Source: DASXMX01 sp036794395 (GTDB lineage: Bacteria; Planctomycetota; Phycisphaerae; Tepidisphaerales; Tepidisphaeraceae). From it: a stretch of DNA of 15,323 nt. The stretch covers positions 1 to 15,323 of the forward strand of contig DAIRGS010000170.1 in the NCBI GenBank assembly GCA_036794395.1. Direction: 5' to 3'. Positions 13,399 to 15,323 of this stretch are shown piece after piece. How positions within the stretch are numbered: position 1 is the first letter of the stretch; every line of letters begins with the position of its first letter. The position numbers and the translations under genes were made by a program. A model generated the notes under the pieces. It saw only the letters and a list, made by a program, of their open reading frames with translations, ran no database searches and had not been told where the DNA came from.

Positions 13399-14235
13399 TT
13401 ATGGCTTCGGCGTGACGTCGACAAGTTTGGCCGCCGCCTGTTCATCATACGGTGGCGGACCCAATTCGATGGAGGCGGCTTGCTTGCTCATGGCCAGAAC
13501 CTCGGCGAACCGCTTCGCGGATACCGTTTCCGGCGGCAGGTACTGTCGGTTCCGAACGTCAAATCGATAAATCAAATGTTCCGTGAACTTACGGCTGCGG
13601 GCGAAATCGAGAACCTTTCGTTCCACAGTGATCTGCGCGATTCCGCCGTCACTCGGCGTTACAAAATACAGTTTGCTATCCCACGCAGGCCCGCTCAATG
13701 GCGGCTCATACACAAGAATGATCTTGGGCAAGCGCTCAACCGTGACGACGGTAACCTTCCCTGTATGAGGTCTGCCACCGTCGCGGCTGATTGCTGCCGC
13801 CTGTAGACCTTTTTCGAGGCTAAACACGGTCGCTTCTTCACCTGCCACGTCCTCATCAAGCTTAAACAACACATGGCCGCTATCGCTAAGCAATGCCCCG
13901 CGATATACGGGAGTGAGCGATTGTGTGGGCAGATCCCCGATCGTATAAGCCACAAGCCATGCAGTAGATTTCGAGCCGCTGAACTCGGTAATGGGGCAAG
14001 AAAAAAACATGGCAAAGTGCAATGTGAACTCCGGCCCCCAGGTTGCGAGGAGCTCGGGCGCCTCTTCCTTGGGTGCCGCGACTCTCCGCTCCTCAAGGTA
14101 CCTCGCGACGGCCTGCGGCACAGAATGAGATATGGTGACCTTCGCACCTTCATGTGGGCGCGTCGTTCCCGCACTGAGGAGTTCGCTAGCGGCAAGGATC
14201 ACCATCGCTGCGAGCAAGCTTCGATAATTAATCAT
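13399..14235 (-). CDS. Exported protein of unknown function
   Basis: This 278-aa protein starts MINYRSLLAAMVILAASELLSAG, a clear Sec signal peptide with likely cleavage near residue 22. AGGAGG lies 8 nt before the ATG, fixing the start. The mature part is mixed alpha/beta and has no motif I recognise. Notable stretches are VYRGALLSDSGHVLFKLDED (about 109-128), VTVVTVERLPKIILVYEPP (about 161-179) and FTEHLIYRFDVRNRQYLPPE. No internal repeat, lipobox or membrane anchor is seen. It follows the frameshifted remnant at 14265-14566 by 29 nt on the same strand, so they may share a transcript. The protein is probably periplasmic or surface-located; no function is proposed. Confidence 0.72.
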   Translation of the reverse strand: MINYRSLLAAMVILAASELLSAGTTRPHEGAKVTISHSVPQAVARYLEERRVAAPKEEAPELLATWGPEFTLHFAMFFSCPITEFSGSKSTAWLVAYTIGDLPTQSLTPVYRGALLSDSGHVLFKLDEDVAGEEATVFSLEKGLQAAAISRDGGRPHTGKVTVVTVERLPKIILVYEPPLSGPAWDSKLYFVTPSDGGIAQITVERKVLDFARSRKFTEHLIYRFDVRNRQYLPPETVSAKRFAEVLAMSKQAASIELGPPPYDEQAAAKLVDVTPKP

Positions 14236-14264
14236 CGCGATAACCTCCTGCTAATTTAACACTT

Positions 14265-14566
14265 CTACCAACCGTGGCTCGCCTTCTGATTTGCGATCTC
14301 CGTCACATATGCGGTGTTTACCTCCACGTACTGATGCCCAGGGGCATCGTACGTGTATTCGCGAACGCCGTTATAAAGACCAACTGCCTCACGAATGATC
14401 ATGTTGTCATCGAAAGGTGTGTGGTTCCTGAAGGGCCGCCGATGCCGTCGTGATTCAGGTCTTCCCATTGCGGCCCGGTCAGGTCGTGGGCGGAGAAATC
14501 TGTGGCATGGATGACCGTCCGCCCGTTAAGGAATCGTCGATGGGTTTCCACCATTTCCTTTTCCAA
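14265..14566 (-). pseudogene. Frameshifted gene remnant, unknown family
   Basis: Two overlapping frames read as one protein. The first (from about 14566, TTG or ATG 14554) gives RTVIHATDFSAHDLTGPQWE then DLNHDGIGGPSGTTH, and runs into a TGA at 14399. The second (ending 14265) gives PFDDNMIIREAVGLYNGVREY and on to VEVNTAYVTEIANQKASHGW. One base missing near 14416-14423, in a GT/CA dinucleotide run, would join them as ...GGPSGTTH-x-FDDNMII.... DLNHDG is a calcium-loop-like motif (DxNxDG). There is no clear N-terminus. It sits between the zinc-ribbon membrane protein and the exported unknown, on the same strand. The family is not recognised. Confidence 0.45.
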
Positions 14567-14591
14567 ACGCCTTCATAAAGTGATTCGGGGT

Positions 14592-15170
14592 TCAGGATTT
14601 CGCGACTGCGCCGCATTCGGGGCATCGATCGGAACTGGCCCGCAGATCGTATCCGCAATGCACGCACAAACCATGCGATCGCCGTAACCGGCGGCGGTAT
14701 CTTGACTGGGAGAAACCAATCCAAACAACCGGAATCGCAAGTATTGCAGCCGGTGCCCAAAGTGGGATGAGGACGCCGAGGTACCGATATCCGAATGGCG
14801 GAAGGCCTCCACCTTCCCCGTGATACAGGACAAAAGGACCGGCGCTCGCATAAGGATTTTCGGGAGGCCTTAATCCCGACGCGCGCCACCCTGCAACAAC
14901 CTCTCGATTATAGCTGAGATTGGCCGGGCGGAACCCGGAATGATAGAGTCTGACAACAAGAAGGTGGAGCCTCCCACTTTCATATTCGATCTCGGACTCC
15001 GCGCGCCGGAAGCGGGCAGTGAAAACTTCGCCAACATATTGGCTGCGTAGCCATACTGTGCTTGTCAGGAAGAGCAGGAAAAGGGATGCCCTAAACGCCC
15101 ACTTTCTCAGCCAACGGCATACGAGATTCGCGGCGGCCGGTTGTGGAAAAGTCAACGTCATTGTAACCAT
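14592..15170 (-). CDS. Membrane protein with C-terminal CxxC...CxxC zinc ribbon (planctomycete type)
   Basis: This protein has about 192 aa (ATG at 15170; an upstream TTG at 15173 and a downstream ATG at 15161 are also possible, none with a good Shine-Dalgarno). Two hydrophobic segments, WAFRASLFLLFLTSTVWL (about 25-42) and YLGVLIPLWAPAAILAIPVV (about 131-150), flank a region predicted outside the cytoplasm. The C-terminus reads GLCVHCGYDLRASSDRCPECGAVAKS, with Cys170, Cys173, Cys184 and Cys187 as a likely zinc ribbon. The CxxCGYDLRxSxxRCPECG tail is very common on small membrane proteins of Planctomycetota and is the best taxonomic clue here. Its function is unknown. It is the first gene of a possible minus-strand unit running to 13399. 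Confidence 0.78.
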   Translation of the reverse strand: MVTMTLTFPQPAAANLVCRWLRKWAFRASLFLLFLTSTVWLRSQYVGEVFTARFRRAESEIEYESGRLHLLVVRLYHSGFRPANLSYNREVVAGWRASGLRPPENPYASAGPFVLYHGEGGGLPPFGYRYLGVLIPLWAPAAILAIPVVWIGFSQSRYRRRLRRSHGLCVHCGYDLRASSDRCPECGAVAKS

Positions 15171-15208
15171 CAAAATGGGATGACCGCAAAATAAATTGGA
15201 CCTGCCCC

Positions 15209-15268
15209 GTTAAGGCGTTTCGTTAAGGCGTTTTGTCCCGTTAAGGCGTTTGTCCCGTTAAGGCGTTT
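15209..15268. repeat. Four GTTAAGGCGTTT repeats
   Basis: Units lie at 15209-15220, 15222-15233, 15240-15251 and 15257-15268, the last two preceded by GTCCC. The array lies upstream of the zinc-ribbon gene. Its core GTTAAGGCG is one base from GTTAAGGTG, the reverse complement of the array at 13310-13378, so the two probably belong to one family in opposite orientation. The remaining 55 bases to the window end hold nothing I can assign. Confidence 0.8.
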
Positions 15269-15323
15269 CAAGCCGCCGGCGTGGATGGACGCCATCGGGT
15301 TGGCGCTGCTGCCACAGTTTATC

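Noticed and set aside
15269..15323. Possible start of a further gene at the window end
   Set aside because: Only about 18 codons are available in any frame; no motif can be assigned.

Overview
The window looks like a high-GC planctomycete contig (Planctomycetota, possibly Phycisphaerae-like), probably a metagenome or draft scaffold. The main clues are a short membrane protein ending in a CxxCGYDLR...CPECG zinc ribbon (14592-15170), an export-protein N-terminus of the RAVFFQRLESR type (2089-2139), large exported beta-rich proteins, and many short palindromic repeats. The lineage is inferred from these family habits; no rRNA or marker gene is present.

Layout. 143-2139 (minus) is an exported metzincin protease with PPC and PKD domains. 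Its 5' end is broken by a 10-N gap and a fragment that reads as UvrB. 2452-6152 (plus) is a compact operon-like RiPP locus: a PqqD-like leader-binding protein, a lasso-type B2 leader peptidase, two small precursor peptides (3278-3430 and 3793-3951, too short for usual gene callers), an HPr-kinase-like protein and a nucleotidyltransferase-fold protein. The logic is lasso-peptide-like, but there is no asparagine-synthetase-type cyclase in the window, and neither core has an acidic residue where a lasso ring would close. This is the best candidate for an undescribed system here.

6153-9448 is a repeat-rich zone of damaged genes: a REPIN-like inverted pair, a GT32 glycosyltransferase with two compensating frameshifts, a 182-bp MITE-like element, the 3' part of a GT1-type glycosyltransferase, two nearly identical direct-repeat cassettes, two tandem paralogous lipoprotein-like genes, and the 3' part of a DUF2235/Tle1-like lipase. 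The last three resemble an effector-immunity module of the type VI lipase kind.

9449-12718 (minus) encodes a 1089-residue protein with an exported beta-rich stalk, a polymorphic-toxin-like helical pre-toxin region and a YwqG/DUF1963-like tail; its 5' end is missing. A mutS 3' fragment (plus) starts inside a 15-bp repeat array at its upstream edge. 12966-15323 holds short tandem repeats and three minus-strand genes: an exported unknown, a frameshifted remnant and the zinc-ribbon membrane protein.

A recurring theme is that truncated genes begin or end exactly at short repeat arrays (7665, 7808, 9297, about 12831) or at a sequence shared by two genes (QRLESR near 2088). This means either repeat-mediated rearrangement in the genome or chimeric assembly at repeats. 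Read mapping would separate the two.
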